Shown here: positions 7,466-14,248 of the stretch, piece by piece
Position numbering within the stretch: the stretch's first letter is position 1
Layout of the letters: every line of letters begins with the position of its first letter
Source: CAZVRZ01 sp964629965
Lineage (GTDB): Bacteria; Chloroflexota; Anaerolineae; Anaerolineales; UBA4823
Direction: 5' to 3'
Assembly (NCBI GenBank): GCA_964629965.1
Contig: CAZVRZ010000120.1
Coordinates: 1-16,075, forward strand
DNA length: 16,075 nucleotides
The notes under the pieces: generated by a model
The model's database searches: none
What the model was told of the DNA's origin: nothing
Seen by the model: the letters and a program-made list of their open reading frames with translations, nothing else
Made by a program: the position numbers and the translations under genes

Positions 7466-8128
7466 CTATAAATAATCTTTCAGGTTATGTTCTACTGCAT
7501 AAGCGGCAGCTTCGGCGCGGTTGCTGACCCCTAACTTGGACAGGATGCTGCTGACGTAATTTCGCACAGTGCCTTCACCCAGAAAAAGCGCTTTTGCAAT
7601 CTCGCGGTTTGTTTTTCCTTCTGAGACAAGCAACAGCACATGCTTCTCTTGCTGCGTCAAGGCTGAAAAGGCAGAGGCCTCCTCCTCTCGGGCAGCTTTA
7701 CGAACTTCCTGGAAGATGCGCTGCGTGACGGCAGGATCTAGCAAAGCCTCACCTCGTCCAACCGCCTCAATGGCTTTGATCAGATCCTCTCCTCCGATCT
7801 GCTTGAGCACATAGCCGGCAGCTCCTGCCCGAATAGCCGAGAAAAGCATTTCGTCTTCGGCGTAAGAAGTCAGCATGATTACTTTTGATTCGGGGAACCG
7901 GTCAGCAATTTCTTGGCAGGCCTCAATGCCCGAACCACCCGGCAGGCGTATATCCAGGACGACCACATTTGGATTGTGTTTCTCGACAAGTTCAACGGCT
8001 TCTCGGGCCGTGCCGGCTTCTGCCACGACCTCATAGTTTGGATGGCGCTCGATGAGCGCCTTCAACCCCAGGCGTACTACTTCGTGATCGTCAACCAGCA
8101 GAATGCGTAGTGGATTACCCATGCTCAT
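7466..8128 (-). CDS. NarL/FixJ-type DNA-binding response regulator
   Basis: 220 residues: a receiver domain (about 7-125) followed by a LuxR-type helix-turn-helix (about 155-215). Receiver residues are complete: acidic pair D13/D14, phospho-acceptor D59 in VVVLDIRLPG, T87/S88 and K109. The output domain shows LTQQEKHVLLLVSEGKTNREIA and TVRNYVSSILSKLGVSNRAEA, the normal recognition-helix region. It should bind DNA as a phosphorylated dimer. No histidine kinase gene is in the window, so its partner is encoded elsewhere or it is activated another way. It lies 61 bases downstream of the OmpR-type regulator and has its own promoter in that gap. The start is 8128, or the ATG at 8122 two codons later. 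Confidence 0.93.
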   Translation of the reverse strand: MSMGNPLRILLVDDHEVVRLGLKALIERHPNYEVVAEAGTAREAVELVEKHNPNVVVLDIRLPGGSGIEACQEIADRFPESKVIMLTSYAEDEMLFSAIRAGAAGYVLKQIGGEDLIKAIEAVGRGEALLDPAVTQRIFQEVRKAAREEEASAFSALTQQEKHVLLLVSEGKTNREIAKALFLGEGTVRNYVSSILSKLGVSNRAEAAAYAVEHNLKDYL

Positions 8129-8142
8129 TTCTTTCGGGGGTG

Positions 8143-8171
8143 AGTATAGTCGAGATTTTTGGGGCTGACAA
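8143..8171 (-). promoter_or_regulatory. Promoter of the NarL-type regulator
   Basis: On the minus strand TTGTCA (8171-8166), a 17-base spacer and TATACT (8148-8143) match the sigma-70 consensus at five of six positions in each box. The predicted transcription start, near 8136, is about 8 bases before the ATG at 8128, so the message would be nearly leaderless. Confidence 0.65.
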
Positions 8172-8189
8172 GATGCAAATTGGTGGATA

Positions 8190-8927
8190 TCAAGGCGGCG
8201 GCTCTGCTAATTTCTGGCGTTTGTAATCTACGAACCGGTAACCAATGCCGCGCTCGGTCAGGATATATTTTGGATTGGCAGGATCTTTTTCCAGTTTTTT
8301 CCGCAGGTAGTTGATATAAAGGCGCACATAATGGGGCTGATCACGATATTCATATCCCCACACATTGGATAGAATTTGGTCGTGCGAAACTACCCAGCCG
8401 GCATTCTGCACCAGGTGATACAGCAGCCGGTATTCTGTTGGGCGCAGGTTGACCAGGCTGCCATCGAACCATACTTCATGGCGGTCGAAATCAATCTTCA
8501 GGTATTCGTCCACTTCAATCATGCCGTGCAAGCTGCTGCTGGCGGCTTCCGTACGGCGCAGCACCGCTTTGACGCGGCTCACCAGCTCGCGCGGGCTAAA
8601 GGGCTTGGTGACATAATCATCTGCTCCCAATTCCAAACCGCGAATGCGATCTTCTTCCTCGCCTTTGGCGGTCAGCATGATCACGGGCACTGGACTGATC
8701 TCTCGGATCATGCGAAGCACTTCAAAGCCATCCAGGTCTGGCATCATCACATCCAGGACGATGATATCGGGCAGCGCAGTGCGGAAACGATCGATGGCTT
8801 GCGTTCCATTGAAAGCCTCTGTCACAACGAAGCCATCGTGTTCTAAATTGAGGCGAATGAAACGCACCATCCTTTCCTCGTCATCGACAACGAGGACGCG
8901 ATGGTTCTTGAATATGTTATCTGGCAT
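8190..8927 (-). CDS. OmpR/PhoB-type DNA-binding response regulator
   Basis: 245 residues: receiver domain (about 9-125) and winged-helix output domain (about 138-235). D15/D16, phospho-acceptor D59 in IIVLDVMMPDLDGFEV, T86 and K108 are all in place, followed by FSPRELVSRVKAVLRR. The output half has LRPTEYRLLYHLVQNAGWVV, VRLYINYLRKKLE and the wing ILTERGIGYRF. It should bind direct repeats in DNA when phosphorylated. GGGAG precedes the ATG by about 9 bases, and the gene begins 5 bases after the 80-residue orphan, so it is the last gene of the kinase/phosphatase/FHA operon. There is no cognate histidine kinase beside it; cross-talk with the operon's Ser/Thr kinase is possible but not shown by the sequence. 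Confidence 0.94.
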   Translation of the reverse strand: MPDNIFKNHRVLVVDDEERMVRFIRLNLEHDGFVVTEAFNGTQAIDRFRTALPDIIVLDVMMPDLDGFEVLRMIREISPVPVIMLTAKGEEEDRIRGLELGADDYVTKPFSPRELVSRVKAVLRRTEAASSSLHGMIEVDEYLKIDFDRHEVWFDGSLVNLRPTEYRLLYHLVQNAGWVVSHDQILSNVWGYEYRDQPHYVRLYINYLRKKLEKDPANPKYILTERGIGYRFVDYKRQKLAEPPP

Positions 8928-8932
8928 TGTGA

Positions 8933-9175
8933 CTACTCCCGAACAAAGCCGATGATCTCTTCCTCTTCGTGAGAGGGCATGATTTCTATAAAATTAATGC
9001 GAGACAAAGGCCAGATGACTGTTATTACGTTTTCTGACAGGTAACTTAACTCTTTCCCGTCAATGCGGTGAGGGTGGTTGAGGCGCACCGATATATCCGT
9101 GGGACTCGGTATCTCATCGATCTCGCCAAAAACAGCTTCTTCGCCAGCGATATGGACGATCACAGAAATTGCCAT
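8933..9175 (-). CDS. Uncharacterised 80-residue protein of the signalling operon
   Basis: I do not recognise a family. The 80 residues look beta-rich: MAISVIVHIAG at the start, FGEIDEIP, TDISVRLNHPHRIDGKELSYL, then NVITVIWPLSRINFIEIMP and an acidic end (SHEEEEIIGFVRE). There is no signal peptide, membrane helix or Cys. The gene is very likely real: GAGG lies about 7 bases ahead of the ATG, it sits 18 bases after the FHA gene and 5 bases before the OmpR-type regulator, and the reading frame fills the space exactly. Its place between a phospho-reader and a transcription factor suggests a small adaptor or sensor role, but this is only inference from context. Confidence 0.75.
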   Translation of the reverse strand: MAISVIVHIAGEEAVFGEIDEIPSPTDISVRLNHPHRIDGKELSYLSENVITVIWPLSRINFIEIMPSHEEEEIIGFVRE

Positions 9176-9193
9176 ATTTACCTCGGTAAGTAT

Positions 9194-9703
9194 TTAGCGC
9201 ATCAGAACCTGGAGTTTGAGTTTTCCGAGGGTCAGGATATCGCCATGGTTTAGTGGACAGGGTTTATGAGGAGGAATCCTTTGGCCGTTCAAACGGGTGC
9301 CATTGACGGAACCCAGGTCGGTTGCAACGATCATTTTCCCTTCAACTCGGATGGAGACGTGCAAACGAGATACACCATATTCATACGCGCGGTGGGGCGC
9401 CAGGTCAATATCTGGCAAGATGGGCTGGCCTTCTGCAGAGCGTCCAATGGTAAATTCATCTCGGTCTTGCAAAGGAAGGATCTGACCAGAGTCAACCAGG
9501 CAAAGAGACACATCCGAAGATAGTGGGTTTGCAGGAGTTTTGTGAGCGGAGGACATGTTGGGATTTTCTCCCAGTTGGTGGGTAGACGGTCCTTTAATTG
9601 CCTGTGTGGATATGCCTGCGATCCCCTCTAATAAAGTGCCGCATTCACTGCAGAACAAAACACCCCCCAATTCTTGATGGCGGCAGTTTGGGCATATGAT
9701 CAT
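9194..9703 (-). CDS. Zinc-ribbon FHA domain protein
   Basis: 169 residues. An N-terminal zinc ribbon has two CxxC knuckles (C4/C7 and C18/C21: CPNC and CSEC). A Ser/Thr-rich linker (about 31-63) leads to a C-terminal FHA domain (about 65-168). The FHA phosphothreonine-binding residues are present: G87/R88 in FTIGRSAEG, S112/R113/H115 in GVSRLHVSI, and N134/G135 in DLGSVNGTRLNG. FHA domains read phosphothreonine marks, so this is the likely receiver for the operon's kinase; Thr33 or Thr41 in the linker could be phosphorylated, as in GarA-like proteins (inference). The start ATG overlaps the stop of the J/vWA gene (ATGA, 9700-9703), and AAGGAGAG lies 8 bases upstream, so translation is coupled. 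Confidence 0.93.
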   Translation of the reverse strand: MIICPNCRHQELGGVLFCSECGTLLEGIAGISTQAIKGPSTHQLGENPNMSSAHKTPANPLSSDVSLCLVDSGQILPLQDRDEFTIGRSAEGQPILPDIDLAPHRAYEYGVSRLHVSIRVEGKMIVATDLGSVNGTRLNGQRIPPHKPCPLNHGDILTLGKLKLQVLMR

Positions 9704-11181
9704 ATATTACTCTCCTTTGTATGAGAGGGCAGCAGCAGGGCACGCGTACCATATTTGATGCGCTTATCTCCAATTTCGCTGAAGCTCTTATTTTGCTGGA
9801 TATATACTGCCTCTCCAAGGACCGTTCTGGCCAACTCTCTTTCTCCTTGGGCCAATAGATGCGTAGCCAGGTTTTGGAGGCGTTGAGACGCTTCTTTGTA
9901 ATTCCCATCGTCAACATCCTGGCGCGCCCGCTCTTGTATTCGATATAAGGTGAGATGAGACATTGCCTGAACGATGCTTTGGGGGGGGGCCAGTGGATCG
10001 GGTTCTTTGCTGACAGTGCGCTGTAGATCGATCCGTAAAGAATGATGTTGTTTGTCCGAATTGGTGGGGATGTCAAAATGAATACGACCGTTTGCCAGGT
10101 TAATTGTTTGCTGGTCAGAATTAATCGGATCAATATAAAAATCCAAGATGATTTCTGTTTCTTTTGTACGCTGGACCGAGCCTAAAAGGAACGGGGGGGT
10201 GGTTTCCAGGAGAGAGGCATCGGGTTGTATCCGAAATGCATATCTTAATTTAACGCCTGGATCTGAGGTAAAGTCGAATCTCACCTGTTCTGCGTAAGCG
10301 GCGCCAAAACCACTAAATTTCTGTTTGAGCAGTTTTTCTACATCCTTTGGCTCTGTGACGAACATCGTGCTTCCCCCGGTGATGGAAGTGAGCTGATCTA
10401 GGAATTGATCGTTCCACTGTCCACCAATTCCCAATCCACTGATGCCGATGTGTTCCACTGCAGCCTGCCGGGCAAGATCCAGACAAGCCGGCTCGTCGCC
10501 ATATGTGCGCCCGTCGGTGATCAATACGATGTGATTAATATACTTGGCGCTGCGGTGCCGCTGTACTTCATCATACCCTGCTTGTAAACCTTGATAAAGT
10601 TCTGTGCCGCCGCTAGTAGTTAGCATCCGAATACTGGTTTCTATACGATCGCGGTCGAGGAGTGCCCCTGCAGGGACTACCACGCTGGCGCGGTCGCTGA
10701 AAGCCACGACCGATAAAATATCTTGCGGTCGCATCTGGCGGACCAGTTCAATGGCTGAAAATTTCACAGTATCCAAGAGAGCGCCATGCATGGAAGTTGA
10801 ACAATCCATGACCAGGCACACGTTAAGCGGAGGCCCCGGATCGCTGACTGCCATTCCCTGGGGAGCCAGCTTGATGAGGGCATAGATCACCTGCGGCTCA
10901 TCTGAGAAGTGAATCGATCCGCGACTATATAGAATGGCTGCGCCAAGCGGTTGTACTTTGTAATTGGCTGGAAGCGTATTATCGTACTGGGCACGCTGCT
11001 CTGGGTCAGAAAGAACAGCGTAAGATTTCTGAATAAGTATGAAACGCTCAGCAGCGCCCGGGTCGGGATTTCTATCTGGATGCAATTGCATGGCTAATTC
11101 GCGGAAAGTGAGGCGAATCTCTTCCGGAGATGCATCGAATGGAACCCCCAATTGGTTGTAGTGGTTTCTTTCCCCAGGCAT
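9700..11181 (-). CDS. J-domain and von Willebrand A domain fusion protein
   Basis: 493 residues. Residues 7-68 form a J domain, the DnaK-stimulating module: YNQLGVPFDASPEEIRLTFRELA, with the HPD tripeptide at 34-36, then SYAVLSDPEQRAQYD. Residues about 118-290 form a vWA domain with an intact metal-ion site: DCSTS (D126, S128, S130), T193 in SGGTEL and D223 in LITDGRTYGDE. A beta-rich region (300-390) and a helical region (400-465) follow, as in other bacterial vWA proteins. No membrane segment is seen, so it should be cytoplasmic, able to bind a ligand through Mg2+ and to recruit DnaK. It lies 13 bases after the PP2C gene and overlaps the FHA gene by 4. A run of nine C (9989-9981) in the coding strand near residue 399 is a possible slippage site. 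Confidence 0.92.
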   Translation of the reverse strand: MPGERNHYNQLGVPFDASPEEIRLTFRELAMQLHPDRNPDPGAAERFILIQKSYAVLSDPEQRAQYDNTLPANYKVQPLGAAILYSRGSIHFSDEPQVIYALIKLAPQGMAVSDPGPPLNVCLVMDCSTSMHGALLDTVKFSAIELVRQMRPQDILSVVAFSDRASVVVPAGALLDRDRIETSIRMLTTSGGTELYQGLQAGYDEVQRHRSAKYINHIVLITDGRTYGDEPACLDLARQAAVEHIGISGLGIGGQWNDQFLDQLTSITGGSTMFVTEPKDVEKLLKQKFSGFGAAYAEQVRFDFTSDPGVKLRYAFRIQPDASLLETTPPFLLGSVQRTKETEIILDFYIDPINSDQQTINLANGRIHFDIPTNSDKQHHSLRIDLQRTVSKEPDPLAPPQSIVQAMSHLTLYRIQERARQDVDDGNYKEASQRLQNLATHLLAQGERELARTVLGEAVYIQQNKSFSEIGDKRIKYGTRALLLPSHTKESNI

Positions 11182-11194
11182 AATTGATAACCTA

Positions 11195-12154
11195 TTAGAT
11201 CGGGATACGTACTAGGATCACAGAGATATTATCGGGGCCGCCGGCAGCATTTGCAGCGTTGACTAGGCGATGGCATGCCATCTCGAGATTGGGAGCCTTG
11301 TTGATGATCTCGATCAACTCTTTCTCTGGCACGATGCCCCATAAACCGTCTGAACATAATATCAGGTAGCCGCTCTGCGGCTGTGGGAAGGTATAAATAT
11401 CCGGATCAAAAGGCTCCCCTTGTCCCAAGGCGCGGTAGAGGACATTTCTTTGGGGATGGACGGCGGCTTCTGCAGATGTTATTTGGCCTAACTCTTCCAG
11501 GCGCCTGACCAAGGAGTGGTCGCGGGTGAGTGCTTTGATCGTGTTATCAGGATACAGAGCGTAAGCGCGGCTGTCGCCGACATGGGCGATCGTGAGCTGC
11601 TTGCCCATCAGCACTGCTGCGGTAAGCGTGGTTCCACCGCCAACAGCCTCTTTGATGATGGCCTGGTGCGCTTCGCAAACAGCATCCTGCAGAATCTCCT
11701 GGATGGATTCTTCGGGTATCTCTTGACTGGAACCGTAAAGGGGTTCGTATAGTTTACGAACAACATAGTTGGATATCGAGCGAACTGCCAGGCTGCTGGC
11801 AATTTCACCATGTTGGTGGCCTCCCATGCCATCGGCAACGATGTACAAGCCAAATGGAACCTGGGTTGAATTACAAACCATGGTGGTGGTCAGGGTAAAG
11901 AGCGCGTCTTCATTATGGTCGCGCTGTAACCCAACCGAATGCCCGCATCCTACCACAAACTGCTGTGGGTTGATGTGTTCGGAGTCTTCGATCAACATGT
12001 CCGATGAGAGGGGGGCCGTGGCAACGGGGGTGGTGATGGGCGCACTTTGGAGCGTGGCTTCTTCATCAGCAACCGTTGTTGGAGTTGGGGCAGGTGGCGC
12101 TTGAGCTGGGCTATTGCCAGCCAATTTGTCAATTAGTTTTTGAAAGAAAGACAC
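11195..12154 (-). CDS. PP2C-type protein Ser/Thr phosphatase
   Basis: 319 residues. A 65-residue Pro/Thr-rich N-terminal extension is followed by a full PP2C (PPM) catalytic domain: RDHNEDA (78-84), LYIVADGMGGHQHGE (D108/G109), GGGTTLTAA, AHVGDSRAY (D194), LCSDGLWG (D269) and GGPDNISV (D308/N309). All metal-binding aspartates are present, so it should be an active Mn/Mg-dependent phosphatase that removes the marks placed by the kinase encoded just upstream. There is no membrane helix. The start codon is GTG at 12154, with GGAGG 7 bases upstream. The kinase gene ends 30 bases before it and the J/vWA gene begins 13 bases after it. The Thr-rich extension is a plausible target of the kinase. Confidence 0.95.
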   Translation of the reverse strand: MSFFQKLIDKLAGNSPAQAPPAPTPTTVADEEATLQSAPITTPVATAPLSSDMLIEDSEHINPQQFVVGCGHSVGLQRDHNEDALFTLTTTMVCNSTQVPFGLYIVADGMGGHQHGEIASSLAVRSISNYVVRKLYEPLYGSSQEIPEESIQEILQDAVCEAHQAIIKEAVGGGTTLTAAVLMGKQLTIAHVGDSRAYALYPDNTIKALTRDHSLVRRLEELGQITSAEAAVHPQRNVLYRALGQGEPFDPDIYTFPQPQSGYLILCSDGLWGIVPEKELIEIINKAPNLEMACHRLVNAANAAGGPDNISVILVRIPI

Positions 12155-12184
12155 TGATAAACCTCCAACAGAAGTAGCCGCATC

Positions 12185-14074
12185 CTAGAGAGCCAGGGCA
12201 TAGACGCGGTGATCGGTAGAACCAACAAAAAGCACATCTTTATATACTGCGGGTGTGCCGGTAATTGCTCCCTTGGTTTCGAATTTCCATCTTAAACGTC
12301 CCGTACGATATTCAAGGCAGTACAAGTTGCCATCTACAGAACCAACGTACAAAGAGTCCTTATAGATAATGGGAGAAGCGTTAACTTGATGTTCGGTAGC
12401 GAACTTCCATACTTCCTTCGATGTATTCACATCCACGCAGTAAATGTGATTATCGACGCAGCCGATAAATACCAGGTTATCGGCGATACAGGGAGTTGAG
12501 ATGGTCGGCTTGCCAAGGCGGAAGCGCCAGATCACAAAACCTGTGCGTATGTCAATGGCGCACAAAGTGGAATCCATCGTACCAAAATAAATAACTCCCT
12601 GGGCGACAACAGGCGAGGAGGTGATTGCACGCTTACTCTTGAAGCGCCATTTGACTGCGCCGCTGAGGTCAAGGCAGTAAAAGTCGCCAATTTCATTGCC
12701 GAAATAGACGCGTTCCTGGAACACGGTGGGACTGGAGCGGATGGGGGCGCCGGTTTCGGCTCGCCAGGCGCGCCGCCCCGAAGTGGTGTTCACTGCATGC
12801 AAGAAAGCGTCATCTGAACCAAAGAAAACATGGTTTTCTGCGATGAAGGGTGATGAGCGGAGGGGGCCATCGGTGAAATAAGTCCAGGCCACTTTTCCGG
12901 AGCGAGCAGCGACGGCATGCAAGCGTTTATCTTCTGAGCCAAAGAAAAGGTTGCCATCGTGGTAGGCTGGGCGGGTTACGATGCCGCCTTCTGTGGCATA
13001 CTTCCAAATAAACTCGCCGGTGGAGATTTTCAGCGCATAGAGGTTATTATCGTACGAGCCGACATAGAGAACATCTTCGTAACAAAGCGGAGCGCCGCGA
13101 ACTTCATCTTCACATTCAAAGCTCCAGACGGCCTTGGTCGATTCCTTCTTTGCTCCATACGGTCCTGTGTCTGTGCGGATGGAGCTAAGCACGCCTGTTT
13201 TGCGGGCTACGCCGATGAGCGCCTCTTTCATCGCCTGGATCGATGGGAAGCGGCTGGTCGGATTGTATTGCAAAGCAGTGTTGATAACCGTTTCCAGTTC
13301 AATGGAAACGCTGGGGTTGATCTGGCGAATAGATCGCTCGCCAAAAGAGAAGGGGGCTTCCAGGCGAGGGTCGCGCCGGCAGAGTAGATGGTGCAGTGTG
13401 GCCCCCAACGAATAGATGTCTGATAAAGGCCCGGCCTCGCCCTTGTATTGCTCAGGGGGAGAATAGCCTTCGGTACCGATCATGGTGCCTCTTTCACCGA
13501 CTTGAAAGGTTTTGGCAATGCCAAAATCGACCAATTTTACGTGGCCGCGCCGGTCGATCATCACGTTGGATGGCTTCATATCTCGGAAGATGATCGGCTC
13601 GGGTTGGTGGTTGTGTAGAAAGCTCAACACATCACACAGTTCAACCGCCCAGCCAATCACCTGGGATTCTGGGAAAAAGCCATCGCTCTCTACCAGTACT
13701 GCTTCCAGATCTTTGCCATCCACAAATTCGAGCACGAGATAGGAACGATCGTTATGAGAAAAATAATCGTAGATCTTGGGAATTGCCGGGTGTTCTAAGG
13801 TTGCCAGGATGTTGGCTTCGCGCTCAAAATTGTGTATCATGGTTTCGCGGATCACCGGGTCTCTGACCTGGTTGACCATTTCTTTGACGGCAACGGTTTT
13901 ATTCACGCTGGGGAAGTGCAGGTCCCGGGCGCGGTAAACAGCCCCCATCCCACCTATACCGACAACGCCTTGGATCAGGTAGCGGTTAATCAGCGTGGTA
14001 CCAGATTTGAGCTGATTATCCCCGGATTGGTAGGAATCTGTATCTAGACTCTGGGTGATTCGATGAGTTTCCAG
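12185..14074 (-). CDS. Ser/Thr protein kinase fused to an eight-repeat PQQ-like propeller; start codon unusual
   Basis: A kinase domain joined to a beta-propeller, about 629 residues if read from a CTG at 14074. Glycine loop GVVGIGGMGAVYRA (36-49), lysine K64 (VAVKEM), Glu86, FRDMKPSN (163-170; Phe replaces the His of HRD), DFG (183-185) and GYSPPEQY are all present. After a short linker, eight repeats of about 40 residues follow, each with a Trp (IWK, AWT, KWR and so on) and a VYFGS/LYVGS strand: a closed eight-bladed PQQ-type propeller. No membrane helix separates the two, so the propeller is probably cytoplasmic. The frame is open back to a TAG just upstream but has no ATG, GTG or TTG before the ATG at 13948, which lies inside the glycine loop and is too late. 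CTG 14074 is preceded by GGAGG at 6 bases, so I chose it. A frameshift is the alternative. Confidence 0.88.
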   Translation of the reverse strand: METHRITQSLDTDSYQSGDNQLKSGTTLINRYLIQGVVGIGGMGAVYRARDLHFPSVNKTVAVKEMVNQVRDPVIRETMIHNFEREANILATLEHPAIPKIYDYFSHNDRSYLVLEFVDGKDLEAVLVESDGFFPESQVIGWAVELCDVLSFLHNHQPEPIIFRDMKPSNVMIDRRGHVKLVDFGIAKTFQVGERGTMIGTEGYSPPEQYKGEAGPLSDIYSLGATLHHLLCRRDPRLEAPFSFGERSIRQINPSVSIELETVINTALQYNPTSRFPSIQAMKEALIGVARKTGVLSSIRTDTGPYGAKKESTKAVWSFECEDEVRGAPLCYEDVLYVGSYDNNLYALKISTGEFIWKYATEGGIVTRPAYHDGNLFFGSEDKRLHAVAARSGKVAWTYFTDGPLRSSPFIAENHVFFGSDDAFLHAVNTTSGRRAWRAETGAPIRSSPTVFQERVYFGNEIGDFYCLDLSGAVKWRFKSKRAITSSPVVAQGVIYFGTMDSTLCAIDIRTGFVIWRFRLGKPTISTPCIADNLVFIGCVDNHIYCVDVNTSKEVWKFATEHQVNASPIIYKDSLYVGSVDGNLYCLEYRTGRLRWKFETKGAITGTPAVYKDVLFVGSTDHRVYALAL

Positions 14075-14112
14075 ATCTGGCCTCCGCTTCCAGTTCTAAT
14101 AATACTACCCAT
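14044..14112 (-). other. Short upstream ORF overlapping the kinase start
   Basis: An ATG at 14112 opens a 22-codon frame (MGSIIRTGSGGQIW and on) that stops with TAG at 14046-14044, inside the first codons of the kinase frame and shifted relative to it. It lies only about 8 bases downstream of the predicted transcription start. It could be a leader peptide, the true N-terminus of the kinase separated by a frameshift, or chance. Confidence 0.3.
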
Positions 14113-14125
14113 ATAAAGATACACT

Positions 14126-14155
14126 ATTATAGTCAGCTTTACCCCATAATGTAAA
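14126..14155 (-). promoter_or_regulatory. Promoter of the kinase/PP2C/FHA signalling operon
   Basis: On the minus strand TTTACA (14155-14150), an 18-base spacer and a perfect TATAAT (14131-14126) form a strong sigma-70 type promoter. Transcription should begin near 14119, before the short ORF at 14112 and the CTG candidate start at 14074. No other promoter was found until the one at 8171-8143, so it probably serves six genes. Confidence 0.65.
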
Positions 14156-14248
14156 TAGCAATTTAGACCTGTTGGCGATGGGGAGGATGTATTGGCTGCT
14201 ATCAACTATTCCCAATCATTTTTAGATAGATTATATCCGTTCCTGCAT

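Noticed and set aside
13949..13951. ATG at 13948 as the start of the propeller kinase
   Set aside because: It would cut the glycine loop, and the upstream in-frame codons encode the conserved INRYLIQ and GIGG residues.
14230..14235. Minus-strand TATAAT just after the aldo/keto reductase stop
   Set aside because: No acceptable -35 was found at 16 to 18 bases, and a much better promoter lies at 14155-14126.
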